DNA of 64,000 nucleotides from Amylostereum areolatum (lineage: Eukaryota; Basidiomycota; Agaricomycetes; Russulales; Stereaceae): contig SAXG01000003.1 of assembly GCA_012932865.1 (NCBI GenBank), positions 1,798,001-1,862,000 on the forward strand, read 5' to 3'. Positions 1-11,418 of this stretch are shown piece by piece. Each line of letters opens with the position of its first letter. The stretch's first letter is position 1. The notes under the pieces are model-generated. The model did not search any database and was not told the DNA's origin. It was given only the letters and a program-made list of their open reading frames with translations. The position numbers and the translations under genes were made by a program.

Positions 1-383
1 CCCCCACGCTCCCCCACGTGCCGGTGCCCCACGAGTACTCTTGCTGCATTATGTAATACTACGTTGAACCGCGGGCACGTGTTCAGTTGAAGCCACGCAA
101 GTCCAGGTTGCAGTTCTCGCGTTTCTGGTTCCGCATCCACGACTCTCCTTGTTTTTCTGATCCCACCATTCCTCCGACTCGACCGATCTCGTCTCCATCT
201 CGTATTCCCCACGCGTGCCAGAACGGTGCTCGGACAAACGTCGAGTTGACATCGTGCCTCCCAAGTTCCTCCATTGTCTCTTTCCTATTGTTCTCCATAT
301 CCGGCTCGGATTATCAATACATATAAAGATGGGCGTTGTAATGGAGGATCCAACAGCTCCCCCCCCTCTCGATTCTCGCCGGT
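1..383. other. Intergenic, 5' flank of the FunK1 gene
   Basis: No gene is supported here. The short open frames on both strands overlap one another and show no domain. Pyrimidine-rich stretches upstream of the ATG at 384 are typical of basidiomycete promoters and 5' leaders, but I see no clear TATA box. Confidence 0.4.
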
Positions 384-2860
384 ATGCCACTCCCTATCCC
401 AGCCAATACTCCCCACCGAAAGAACGTCGTCTCTTCTAGCACCACGCACAACACCACTGTCATAGACGCCGAATATGTCCTCCGTGCTGAACTATTCAAG
501 AATGTCTACGTCAACGTGCCCAACCTGATTGACACCATGTTCGGTGGCCCCCGTATCGAACAACTTGTCGCGAAGGTTTACGATGGTCTTGTCAACGACG
601 GCATCCTCGCCAAGGACGCCGAATCTCTCACTTCCAAAACCCCTCCCAGCTCTCCCTGGAAGGGCCTGTCGCCGAACCCTTCCACCGAAAACGAAATATA
701 CGAACCCCTATGCGCCATTCTCAATGCGATCACCAAGGTCACTCGAGAGCACGACCAAGATGCACTCGGCGTAGTCTGGCGTGACGAGCATGCCCACAAT
801 ATCCAGTCCGACTTTCTTGAAGCCCTGCGACCCGACATAGTGGCCACATTCGCTCCAGATCAAGACAATGGTACGACGACGGAGGACTGTGCATGGTGGC
901 GACTCGTTCACACTCCCATGGAGATCAAGAAGAGGTTCGGTGGCAAGGCGGCCATGTTGCAAGTATTCAACTACGTCCGTCAAACACTCAAGGAACAACC
1001 CGACCGTCGATTTGTATTCGGCCTTCTTTTTTCCAGGAACTGCCTGACCGTTTGGCTTGCTGACCGCACAGGCGTGCTCGGCTCGTCCGCCTTCAATATT
1101 CATACGGTGCGTCCTTCCGCTTGCATACTATTGGGATTTATCCCTTGACATCGTTTTCTCGGTAGGACCCAAAGCGCCTGATCACAGTCATCGTTGGCTT
1201 GCTTGTCAAAAAACCCTCAGAACTTGGCTGGGATCCGACCATGCTAGCCTATGTCGAAGATGAGGATGGCAGACCAATGGACCCGGTACCGTCTTATCGA
1301 CTTCCTCGTACCAAAAAGGCAGACAAATCCACCACGACGGCGTACCACCGCAAATGGGTTGTCGAGATGAACGCGCCCGGACAAGAAGATCAGAACAATC
1401 CGAAGATGGAGAAATTTCTGTTGTTCCGTGCCGTGAGCCTTTCGCACGCAGAGGTCATCCGGGGTCGGTCGACACGTATATGGCTGGCATGGAAGTGGGA
1501 CGACGTCCTAGATTCAAAATTCACGAAAGAAACGCGTAAGGTGAGTAAACCGATACGAACCTATCCTTCGCTCGTCTCATTTATTATCAGGTCTATGTCT
1601 TCAAGGACTCCTGGCGTGATCAGCGTCGCGAGCAAGAAGGAAAACTGTACGCCATTGCGTGCAAGGGGCGGCCGGTCGGGGGCGTCGCCTTAGTGCACTC
1701 ATATGGCACAGTCAAGGTCCACGGCAAAGTCGACGAAACCCTCAAGCTTATCCGCGGAGCCGTGAAACCTGGCAAAGGCGACAAGCCTCTTCATCTTCTC
1801 TGGGACCAGCTATCCGGCAGTGAAAGTCTCTTCATCGAGAACGAGGATAGCAAGAAGCTCCCAGCAATCAACGCGATGATCTCGCACATTTTTGAGGAAA
1901 GCATTGCCATCCCTCGGAATAGAATCCATTCAAGGCTTGTAATGTCGACTTCAGGGTGGCCGCTCACGAAGTTTAAGTCGTTGGAGGAATTCGCAGGAGC
2001 CCTTCACGATGTTGTCGCAGGTATGCGTTTGTTTGATTTGGACATTTTTTCGGGCAAGCACTCATGCTCAACATAGGACACAAACACCTCTGCGACAACG
2101 ATGTTCTGCATCGCGACCTCGCCTACAACAATATCTTGATCACCGGTCTTCCAGCACCTAATCGAGGCGTCTTGATCGATCTCGATTATGCCATTCATAC
2201 CGTCGCCAATCGACAGGTGTTGGCAGACGACGAACTCAGCGTACGTTTCACCTTTACCTCTGTCTTGTTCCTCCTGTCTGAATGCCTTCAATACAGGGAA
2301 CCCTGGGATTCATGAGTTTCGAGGTGCTGTCGTCAATGCCATACACATTCTCGTCGGGAGAGTCGGATGACGATGCGGACTCCTCGTTCGAGGTTGACGG
2401 CTCCGACTCAGAAACCGAGGATGCAGAGGAGCAAGTAAAACACCGTCCGATTCACGATCTCGAGGGACTATTTTGGGTCACCTGCTACATCTGCATGTCC
2501 CGTGAGGGCCCGGCTCGTTCCCTGAACCTACTCCAAGAATCCGTCACACCAGAGCAACAAAAAACCTTGAAATGCCTCGACGAGTCCTTCTTTTTCGAAG
2601 ATGTTGAACATATGAAGGCGGTCAAGAGTAGACTAATGGAAAACCCAAAGACGTTCAAGCAGAATATCCTCGTTCATTTCCATCCCTACTTCAAACCTCT
2701 CCTCGGTATGGCCCGATTCCTCTACAAGAGGCTACGCCACGCCTATAGAACTCGAGCCTTCACAGGCATTCACGACCGTTTCTTGACCGCGTTGAAGAAG
2801 GTTGCAGAGACACCTGTGGTGAAGACGTGGCACGACTCACCGAAACATCACAAGTATTGA
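384..2860 (+). CDS. FunK1-type fungal protein kinase
   Basis: Five exons close in frame: 384-1106, 1166-1540, 1591-2020, 2077-2240 and 2297-2860, coding for 751 residues. The kinase signature spans the last introns. The catalytic loop reads LHRDLAYNNIL (about residue 520), with HRD and the metal-binding Asn. About 20 residues later comes VLIDLDYA, where the usual DFG is DLD, as is common in FunK1. The next exon opens with GTLGFMSFEVL, the activation-segment/APE equivalent. An acidic insert (SDDDADSSFEVDGSDSETEDAEE) follows near residue 580. FunK1 kinases are abundant in Agaricomycetes and their substrates are largely unknown. The reading frame stays open past the TGA at 2858-2860 and includes a basic GKRRKLNDS motif. 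A glycine/arginine-rich stretch lies near 3190-3330 in another frame. The true C-terminus may therefore be longer if there is another intron or an indel. Confidence 0.85.
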
Positions 2861-5140
2861 TCATGGAACGGGAAGAGGAAAGGCGACGTCGCGAGGACAG
2901 GGGAAATTGGGAGATCACTCCTCAGAGAGCCCCTGCGGAACGGACTACGACTCTCCCTTCAATTCCCGAAGGGTCAAGCGAGCTCGATGCGATCACCGAA
3001 TCTTCCCAGACGAGCCCTTCCCTCATCTGCGCGCCCCGGCAAGCGACGCAAGTTGAACGACTCGTCTGCAGCAGCCTGCAGGCATTCGAAGATCGACCCG
3101 TCTATCGTCGGCACCCCGAGTACCTGTACGCGCGGAGACTCCCAGTCCCTCGGAACGGTCGAGGAAGCGCAAACGTCAATCCTTGGGAGACATGGCAGCT
3201 GGCTCTAATGGTTCGATCGGGGGCGGGAGGAGGGGAGGCGGCAGTGGTGGAAGAGGCGGCAGTGGTGGAAGAGGCGGCAGTAGGACACCGCGCGGTGGAC
3301 ATGGAAGAGGCGGCGGGATGTCATCGAGCCTACCCAGGACAGGGCAAAGCTCCCGCTCTCGTGGGTAGTTCTCGTGGGTAGTGGTATGGTCGGACTTTCA
3401 TATCCTCCTTTTATTGACGATCCCCGTCTCCTTGCATGCAGTTCTCTCGTGTAGTCCTTGCTTTCACTTGGTACCAAACCATTCAGTGTGTCTATGTATG
3501 TACTTCTACTTATCACTTATCTCCTCCGTCCCGTACTGTGTGTAATATTGTACTTATGATTCAAACGAGACCCTTTGGAATGGTCTGCACAACATGACCA
3601 CGGATACTCAAGACGTTTCTTCGCTGGTCTGTAATACTAATTGAGAAAGACACGCCGTAGAAGACGTGTTGACTCTTGAGTGTATTCCATGAGGCAGCGC
3701 CTGCATGCATCCTCGCAAGTTGACGGTACGGCGTAGTAGTTGGTCGATTAACTCTGTCAAAGGTCGGTTGACAATGTCGCTATGTATACTAAGGTGATGA
3801 CGAGACACATGCAGATAAGTGCCCACGTAGGTAGCCCCAAGCATGTTGCCAACCAAGCAACGAACAACATGAGAGCAACCCGAAGCTCTGGACCTGCGTA
3901 GAGGGAGAATCGCACCATCATTCCTCCCCCGGGTCTAAGGCTCACCTGAAATAACGTATAAGTTCGTATGTTGGTCACGGAAATTGGCAGAACGCACCTC
4001 TTTAGAAGCCCATACAACGGGTTGGGCTCTGCCACTTGAAGACATTGATGGGCGTGCCTAACGATTGTTTTCTATTTTTAAGTCTGGCGACGAGATACTA
4101 GGCGTGCTCAGATGTATGCTTTTTGGGGATTAAAGATTGCCTTCTAAGTATGTAGATCTCGAACTGAAATCTTCGGCACTGTAGTAAAGACAGGGTCACT
4201 CACTACGTCTTGCGGTGGCGCAAGATTTTCCCGGAGGCGGTATGTTGGAGTCACTCGAGATGAAGGGTGGAAATATAAAGCAAATATGGAGTTCAATGCT
4301 CGATGAAGACTAGAGGTGCACGGTTCAGAGTCGACGCGAGTTTGCTGAAGATCGGAGATTCCCAGTCGTGTGAGAAGGATATAAAAACACACAATATGTA
4401 TTTGGCTCACCAGGGCCTACAGCGAGAGTCCGTGAGCACTCGATGTACCAAGAGATGCAGGCGGTAATTGAAGAGAGCGATGGTGGTGAGAAGCAAGCCT
4501 ACAGGAATTCGACACGTGCCGAGTGCCGTATCTCTCTCGCTTCTCGATGTACGATCTCCCAGCGGAACAAGGACGCACTCTACTTGATGAGTTTTTACGC
4601 CTACATGTTACAGCCCGTGAAGAAGTGAGGGCAACTTTGGGAACGAACGTTACGAAGTTACTGCTCCTCGGAACTTCCTCGGAACTTCCACGGAACACAT
4701 TGAACTTGAAGGCGACCGACCGCAAAGAGTATACGAATACGCCAGGGATGCATATACAAGAGATCCAAGCTTATACACGAGAGTGGTAGTTATATAGAGT
4801 TCATTACAAAACGTTGAAGGTTCGATATGTCTACGGCAATACATATGAGGGTTTCGGAAAGGAACAGACGGGAGCCAATCGGAGAGCAGCGAAAGAGGTC
4901 GTCGTGGGACAGCAAAAGAAAGCCAAACATCGGCGGTCGCGTCACGGTCCATCGCGTCAACGTCCTATAACCTGAGTTCAACTTGTCCGCCTTTCGTTTC
5001 ATGGCCCGTTAGAGTGGTTAATACTTCTGGGCTTGACGTGCCGGTACGTGCTTCCGTTTGCACCCAACCGACGCGTCCCCGAACTGACACGGACGCGTTC
5101 CCGATCGGCGACAGACAGTGGATGACCGCTTGCTCTCTTG
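2861..5140. other. Intergenic with FunK1 tail and small unassigned ORF
   Basis: The first 500 bases keep coding character: basic KRRKLND, then GGRRGGGSGGRGG-type repeats at 3190-3330. They are probably a lost or unannotated FunK1 C-terminus plus 3' UTR. From 3400 to 4400 I see no gene on either strand. A helical open frame at 4523-4789 (+), containing LLDEFLRLHVTAREEVRATL, has no recognisable domain and is preceded by stops. It could be a relic exon. Otherwise nothing is supported. Confidence 0.35.
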
Positions 5141-7053
5141 ATGCTGAGAGCGTCCTCTCTGGGCCTCACTCAGACCTTGCGCAGGAAAAACGCGTTATGT
5201 TCGATCCCTCCAGTTCATCTTCTCATCTTCCACTCTCTTCACCCCGCAAGACACGTCGCATCCTCTGCATGCGCTCACGGCACTCCCGCGCGCCATGCCC
5301 AAGCCATATCCTCGCAGGAGTCTGCCCCCCAACCCACGCCTACGACTTCGGTCGACGCAGAGCCAAGTCTAAGTCCTCGACGGCGGCGTCGAGGGCGACG
5401 TCGGACACCCCCGCCCCCACCGATGCCCGACGTCGCTCAGCCCATCAAGCCCTTGAGTGGACACGCTGTCGTGAAAATTCAAACTCTCGCAAGAAAGGGC
5501 CTCAGTACAGTTATCCTTGGTTGTCTTGGCCAGGAGTCGAAGCCGGAGTTGAAGAGCAAGGTGGATGCTCGAGACGCGAAGAAAGCCTCTCACCAGGAAT
5601 GCGAGCGGTCCAGATACCCTCGACGTCGCAGCACTGGTCGCACGTCTCAATGCAAACGGCCACCAGGATCGACCCGAATACCGCAGCCCAGTCTTGCGCG
5701 CCATCCTCCTCACCATCATTGGATCTACCCCGGACGTAGGAACCGGCGTGGAACGCCTACCGCGCTCTCACCCTCCTACCAGATCCAGATCCCCTTTCGC
5801 CTCCGACCCACCAGAACATCAAACGAATGATCCCGTACCCCTACTTACACCGTCTCATTCGTCTCCTCGCCGCTGTGCACCCTCGCACTCGCAAAGTATT
5901 CCTTCGCCTGCTCTCCGTATTGTCTACCGTACATCAGACTGGAGGGAAAGTCCACCTCTGGGAGTGGAACATTCTCATAGATGCCGCAGGCAAGGGTTGG
6001 CGTCGTACTCGTCCAGAAGATTTCCGCACCGCCCTAGACGCGTACAGCGACATGCTTGTGGGCAGGCCTCCCGGTTCTACCTTCCTGGGCCTCGAGAATG
6101 AAAACGTCGATGGCGAATATTACGAGGAGGATGTAGGACAAGAGCCAGCCACCAAGCCCGATATCGTGACGTTCACAACGCTGCTCGCGCTCGCAGTGCG
6201 CACCCGCAGGACCGATCTCACCCGCCATGCTTCCGCTCTTCTCGACCACTCTGCTATCCCCCCGAATGTCGTATCCCACATGTCAATGTTCGGCTATTTT
6301 TCGCTGACGAACGACATTTTGGGCGTGCGCGAGACCCTGTACAAGATGCGTCGGCAGGGAATAGCGCTCAATAACGCCGCGTTCAACGCTATCCTGTGGG
6401 CGTTCGCACACAATCATCGACTGGATGTGGCTGGTGCGATGTATCGCGTGGCTCGACACCACCTCGTCCCGGAAGAGGAGCCTGCAGAAGTGGAGGAAAT
6501 CGCAGACCGTCTCGCTGCCGAGGAGGACATCCCGATCCCAGCTGACTTGGTCCCGGACGAGATTGCCTATAACATCATGGTGCAGGCATATGCGTATCAC
6601 GGTGACTTGCGACGTTGCTTGCAATCGTTCACCGATATGCTTGTGGCACGAGCGTCAAACCCAGTTGCGTCTGACAAGGCACCCTACACGGCATGGCGCT
6701 CTATCTTCATTGGCTTCAAGAGACATGGCACGACGGTGGACATTGTACCTCTCAGCGCGCGTCTGAACATTCGTGACGGGTCGCCGGCGCAGCCATGGAC
6801 ACTGGAACCTTTGGAGCAGCTCTTTGCGCAGTTCCTCGTCGGCCCCGGGGTTGAGCGACCCAGGAGCGACCTCCTCTTTTGGATCGTGGTGGCATTTTGG
6901 CGTACGAGTGGGCGAGACGCGGTCAGGGTGCAAGCGGTTATCGAGCAGTTACACGAGCGATTTGGAGGCGAGTGGGGTGGCAGGCTGAAGCGGATGAGCA
7001 GTATGATCTACGAGATTGCGAAAAGTAGTAGCGCTAATATTACAGTGGACTAA
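5141..7053 (+). CDS. Pentatricopeptide (PPR) repeat protein, mitochondrial
   Basis: The N-terminus MLRASSLGLTQTLRRKNALC is Arg/Ser/Leu-rich and acid-free, which fits a mitochondrial presequence. The 3' exon (5815-7053) carries helical repeats of PPR type, for example PDIVTFTTLLALAVRTRRTD, NNAAFNAILWAFAHNHRLDV and PDEIAYNIMVQAYAYHGDL. PPR proteins bind organellar RNA, so a role in mitochondrial RNA processing or translation is the family expectation. The intron 5736-5814 joins GSTPD to NIKRMIPYPYLHRLI in phase and is well supported. The step from the first exon frame to the frame reading DTLDVAALVARLNANG (about 5505-5615) is unresolved: a donor at 5505 (GTACAG) to an acceptor at 5613, or a one-base indel. 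The gene converges on the AMMECR1 gene, with 192 bases between stop codons. Confidence 0.75.
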
Positions 7054-7245
7054 ACGATGAGGTGGCCCTATATCTTCGATTGTCCTTGGTGGCGGTATGG
7101 TCGGTATGGTGAGTCCTGCCTAAGGCATCTGGTCTCCCGTCCATCTACAATACATACAACGAATAACACACCGAGGAATCCAAACCAATATTCCAAGAAA
7201 TCCTCTGGCGCTTTGGCGCTCCGTCGATCCCAATGTAGATTGGCG

Positions 7246-8127
7246 TCAGTCCATTTCGCCGCCCTGCTCGCGGCGCCACTGGACGTACTCGTTCCAGCCG
7301 ACGGTGTACTTCCTGCTCTGGTATCGGCGCACATTGACCGCGCGACGCAGCTCCTCCGTGATACGACCGCTCCAGCCCGCCTTGCGGATCGCGCTGTCGA
7401 TCGTCTCGTGGCGGTCCCATCCCTGCTCCGGGGCGACCTCGGGAAGGTACGTCGCGGTGAACGCAGGCTTTGACTTGATGCGCGGAAGAGACGTCGACGA
7501 TGACAGGGGCGAGGGCGCGTCGGACGGCGGGAGTGTCGACGGGTGCGGAAACGATATGTATATCCCGTGGACGCCTACGGTCCAGTCGAGGTAGGACTTC
7601 GCATCCTCGAAGTCGGTCAGTAGCGAGATCCTATGGGGTGCACGTGCCAAAGGAGCCGGAGAGTGGAGAGGCAGCGGCTCAGGGCAAGATGCGTACAAGA
7701 GGAGTTGTAAACGGAGAACGTACCCGCACTCAAGACTGCTCAGTTCGTGCTCCTCGATCTTGTGGAATCGGTGGTCGCGGAAGGCGCTGATCAGAGCGTA
7801 CTCTGCCAGTCCTTCGTGTAGGGGCTGGGCTTCGAAGTTTCCAATACAGCCGCGTAGGCCTGGGTGCACGTCCGGGACGGGAAGAACGCGTGTTCCAGGT
7901 AACAAACAAGGGGCTAGATAGCGCGATGTCTATAAGTGCAGCGAGAATAGGAAATTGAAAGAGAATACGGACAACTTCTCGTCCGGAAAGGCAGGCGGAA
8001 TCGGTTCATTCTTTGTTAAAGCGCAATACAGGGTATCGAATGCGTAGAAACCGTGTTCCGGTTTGCATATCAGAGGTTCACCATCGCTCACGACGTCGGA
8101 GATCGGGTTGGGTGGGACGAGAGCCAT
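7246..8127 (-). CDS. AMMECR1-domain protein
   Basis: The exons read 8127-7973, 7913-7888, 7859-7724 and 7630-7246, coding for 233 residues. The joined protein shows the AMMECR1 core in order: FYAFDTLYCALT, FPDEKFPLFVTWNTRLRGCIGNF, a histidine/acid helix (HKIEEHELSSLECG), ISLLTDFEDAKSYLDW, and the C-terminal FTATYLPEVAPEQGW with ETIDSAIRKAGW. Family length is usually 200-330 residues, so it is complete. The molecular role of AMMECR1 proteins is not settled; the RGCIG motif is invariant in the family. The second intron would be only 28 nt (7860-7887), yet it exactly restores the conserved WNTRLRGCIG junction. The alternative is a nine-residue insertion with a one-base indel. The 5' end lies 257 bases from the uL3 stop codon, on the same strand. 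Confidence 0.9.
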
Positions 8128-8383
8128 AAGAGCCAAGGATGACGATGAAGAAAGAAAGGAAAGCGATCGTGGGCATTGGACGTTGGACAGTGGCGTCAAC
8201 CACGCGATTGGCAATCTCCGGTCTTTCACTAGCCACTCCCGAGCCCCAGCAACAGAGCTACATTTTACTCAGGAATAATGAAAAGCAAATACAAAAACGT
8301 GGCATTGATAGTACTAGCATAGCGTGGTGGTGGGTCATAACATATAATGCCTACGTGGTGGAGGATGAGAGGTACAGAGCAAT

Positions 8384-9880
8384 CTACTCCCTGGCCTTGA
8401 GCGTTCCCAGGAACGCAGCCTTTTCTTCGAACGTCTGGAAGGCGCCATGCTGGGGAAAAAAGGATTAGATGATAGGCAGTAGTTCATGGGGTAGGCATAT
8501 ACTTACACCGAACTTCGACGATGTGTCGATGAACTTGAGCTGCACCTTCTCGAGATCCCGGCGGGAGGTATGAACCATGAGCGACTTGCGGAGGGTGATA
8601 ACACGCTTCTTGGTACCGGGAATGGAGCCCTTGAGTATGAGGAAGTCGTTCTTGACGACACCGTAATGGGGGAAGCCACCCATAGGCGTGATAGGCTTCT
8701 TGGTAATGTCCGACTCAGTAGACGCATTGCCCTCGTCCTCACCAGAGCCAATGCGGTAGATCTTCTTGTTGAGCTCAGTACGGTGGTGGTAACCGTCTAC
8801 AGATAATCGTCAGATATACGTATTTTCGCCACGAACGAATGCTTACTTTGACCGGCACGGGCGACGGAGAACATGACCTTCGACGGATGCCATGCACCGA
8901 TACAAGCAACTTTGCGGAGACCCTTGTGTGTCTTGCGAGGAAGCTTCTTGGTGCCCCACCTGTGAGTGACACCCTCGAAACCGTGACCCTTGGTGACGGC
9001 GATAACATCGATAACCTCGTCCTGCTCGAAAACGCTGCTGACAGTCACAGGCTTCTCGAACAGGCCCTGGGCATACTCGACCTTGTCCGCGATGGAGCCA
9101 CCGTTGACCTGGATCTCCATAAGATGCGCCTTCTTCTGCGCGAGACCCGTTTTGCGGATCTGGGTGTGGGCAAGGACACGGACAACAGTGCAGTACTTGC
9201 GAATACGCTCGAGCTCGCGGGCGATGGACTTGCCACCGTCCTCGGCGTGCTTCTTGGCGTACCGGGTAAAGGCCTTCTTCTTTGAACGGTACCAGTTTTT
9301 GTAAAAGCGACGCTTGAGCTCGTCCGACAAGTGAGAAGCCCAGACAGTGGTGAGGGTACGGAGGCCGCGGGGAGTCTCGACATAGCCGACAACGCCAACG
9401 ACAATCAATGGGGGTGTTTCCACAATAGTGACCGCCTCCACGATCTCGCGCTTGTGCATCTCTGAATGATTTCGTAAGCGGACAGTCTGGCTTGCGAGTA
9501 CAAGGAAAACGTACTGGATCCAGGGCGGTCGAGGTCGCGAACAATGTGGGTCATGCCCGCCTTGTAGCCCATAACGGCTGTCAGATGCACGGGCTTCTTG
9601 GGGTCATCCTACGCAAACAAGATATGTCAAGCCAGAGCATTCCAATAACAAAAATGGGGCGCACCCTGGGGAAGGACTTGACCTTACCGCGATGGCGAGC
9701 GGCACGCTTCTTGGGGAGGAAGCCAAGGGAACCATGGCGGGGCGCTTCGTACTAGACGAATCGACGCCTCGCTTCAGTGGAATCCCCTTAGCAGCATGGA
9801 GGATACTACAGACCTTACGGTGACTGGGAAGAACGTCAGGGCATTGAGATCACGGTCGAAAACCACGGCACTCACCTCAT
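8384..9880 (-). CDS. rpl3: Large-subunit ribosomal protein uL3 (L3)
   Basis: Seven exons close perfectly: 9880-9876, 9823-9814, 9751-9665, 9608-9515, 9461-8847, 8796-8507 and 8449-8384, giving 388 residues, the normal eukaryotic length. The product starts [20 protein letters not shown] and ends GTLKARE. Diagnostic blocks include [59 protein letters not shown] and [17 protein letters not shown], around the peptidyl-transferase-proximal histidine region. The protein binds 25S rRNA near the peptidyl transferase centre of the cytoplasmic ribosome. The first two exons are only 5 and 10 nt. No indel is needed anywhere in this gene, unlike several neighbours. Confidence 0.97.
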
Positions 9881-10422
9881 CTTGAAATCTTGCGGCTCGT
9901 TGAAGGATGGTGTCCACTATCCTGCAGTAAATCGTTGGTCGGTCCTCCCTCGGCATATCCCGCCAATCACGGGCTATTAGAACTATACAGTTTAGAGCGG
10001 TCACGCGTTGCTTATGTAACTCTCGTCGCGACCACGTGGTCCATACGCGTCGCGCTGAGTCGCGTTTTACACTTGAGTTACATACTTACAGTTAGCGAAA
10101 CCCCCATTGCTCTCTCAAAGCATACCAGCTGAGGACTGATCAAAAACTCTCGTTAGCCGTTTATGTAGAGGACAGTCCATTGGACTATCTTGCAGCACTA
10201 TCTCAATGAGCATAAGGACAGCATGACACACGTTGTTGGCATCCTCTGTGGGTATAGCAGTGCCAGGTATCATGGGGACAACCACTACATAGATCGGGCA
10301 TTTGCTGCTGCTACTTTTCAAAATGTCAGAATGGAGGTGGTACCCCAAATTCATTTGTTCGAGCATGTCACGTAATGAAAGATACAACATGCACATAATG
10401 TAGGTATAGAGCCAAGGCAATC
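9881..10422. other. Intergenic between uL3 and U2 snRNA
   Basis: No coding region is supported. The segment holds the uL3 promoter on its left side and the 3' flank of the minus-strand U2 gene on its right. A pyrimidine-rich tract precedes the uL3 ATG on the minus strand, as is usual for ribosomal protein genes. Confidence 0.4.
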
Positions 10423-10717
10423 AAGCTTCCGAAATCGTTTGCTGCTCCCAAGCATCCGCCAAAAGACGAATGGTAGCAAGAACAGCAAAAGAAAGGAAGA
10501 GTGATCCCCCGACGACACATGCCAGTAGTGCAACGGCAAGGTCATCCCGACCCCGGGTTGCAAGCAGAGCCCAAGGCGCAAGGGCGGCAAAAATAAGATA
10601 ACCAATAATGGGGGCGGTGCCCCCATAATAGTGGTTAAACTATTAAGAACAGATACTACACTTGATCTAAGCCAAAAGGCCAGAGTGGTGAAGATTTCCG
10701 TCAGTGGCGACGGAGGA
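10423..10717. repeat. Inverted repeat arm A containing U2 copy 1
   Basis: This segment is almost identical, in reverse complement, to 19955-20249. I see one mismatch within the 3' flank (opposite position 20199), and identity continues about 80 bases past the inferred U2 3' end. Beyond both ends the similarity drops sharply. The two arms are about 9.2 kb apart. Confidence 0.85.
10507..10696 (-). ncRNA. U2 spliceosomal snRNA, copy 1
   Basis: Read on the minus strand, the 5' region contains CCTTTTGGCTTAGATCAAG followed by GTAGTATCTGTTCTTA. This is the near-universal U2 segment holding the branch-point-pairing GTAGTA and the U2/U6 helix partner. It is followed by stem-loop IIa (AATAG...CTATT), a very strong stem-loop IIb (GGGGG...CCCCC), an Sm-like ATTTTTG site and a 3' stem resembling loop IV. 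The RNA would be about 190 nt and pair with intron branch points in the spliceosome. The ends are inferred: the 5' end from alignment to known U2 starts and from the TATA spacing, the 3' end from the last stem. The long open frames across it are chance. Confidence 0.93.
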
Positions 10718-10718
10718 C

Positions 10719-10747
10719 TATATAGTCTGGGGGGAACGCACGGACCA
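10719..10747 (-). promoter_or_regulatory. U2 copy 1 promoter: TATA plus upstream element
   Basis: A TATATA box lies at 10719-10724, 28 bases upstream of the inferred U2 start. A 10-base motif, TGGTCCGTGC on the minus strand, lies at 10738-10747 (-51). Both recur with identical spacing at U2 copy 2, though flanking bases differ. This suggests an RNA polymerase II snRNA promoter with a proximal element. Confidence 0.65.
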
Positions 10748-11418
10748 CGCATCGGAGGTAGCCTGCGGACACCCTGGTCGTGGCACTCTGACAGCGCGTG
10801 GGCATGATCTCCAACTACAGATGAATTCAGGACGGCATGCAGGTGAGCTTTGCCTGGAAAGACAGCTGCCAAGGACGCGAAGACGACGTGTTATAGATAT
10901 CTTGATCGGCTCTTCCTTCAAAGACTGGACATCCGGAAAACATTCCAATCGTGAACGATGGCCTGCGGCGGCATGCATGTGTCAATGTCGCTCAAAAAAT
11001 AAACCAGGCCTGATGCAAATGAAAATACACGCTAATAGAATATGCAGGTCGTTTTAGAGTGACTGAAAGTAAAAAGAACGGCGGTGGAACATACGAGTGT
11101 ACAACTGGAACAGTCAGTATCTGCCAAAACCAACAGGCAGTAGCGAGACATATGTTTTCCAAGCCGTGGTGTTTCTTCTTATAGAGCGGGAATGAGTGAT
11201 CTGACATGAAGACATGCCCAAGGGAGACAAGGGCCGAGTTGACAGAAACAAGAGGTAGTGTTGGTTCAATATCCAATGTTCAGGGGCAGACGCGTCGCGA
11301 CGCGTCAATTGTGTACACGCGCGGTGTCACACTCACGTGTCGGTCCGTTTACTCCCCCTCGTCGTTCGTCACATCGCCGGGACATCGTCCCATCGTCTCT
11401 CCACATCCCAGGCTACCC
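10748..11418. other. Intergenic between U2 copy 1 and mrc1
   Basis: I find no gene here. The left part is the upstream flank of the minus-strand U2 gene and the right part the promoter/leader of the mrc1 gene. An ATGCAAAT octamer near 11012-11019 is probably chance. Confidence 0.4.

Noticed and set aside
4660..4700. Repeated CGGAACTTCC-like units near 4670-4695
   Set aside because: Only two or three imperfect copies over about 30 bases, too few to call a repeat element.
9843..9880. Alternative uL3 start in a longer upstream frame
   Set aside because: The 5-nt plus 10-nt exon solution yields the invariant MSHRKYEAPRHG start with consensus splice sites, so no longer start is needed.
10351..10872. 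174-codon open frame on the minus strand, with a near copy at 20046-20273 (+)
   Set aside because: Both frames lie across the U2 snRNA genes. The shared protein text is only the translation of identical U2 RNA sequence and its flank.
11012..11019. ATGCAAAT octamer upstream of U2 copy 1
   Set aside because: It resembles the vertebrate snRNA enhancer octamer but is about 320 bases from the U2 start and has no counterpart at copy 2.
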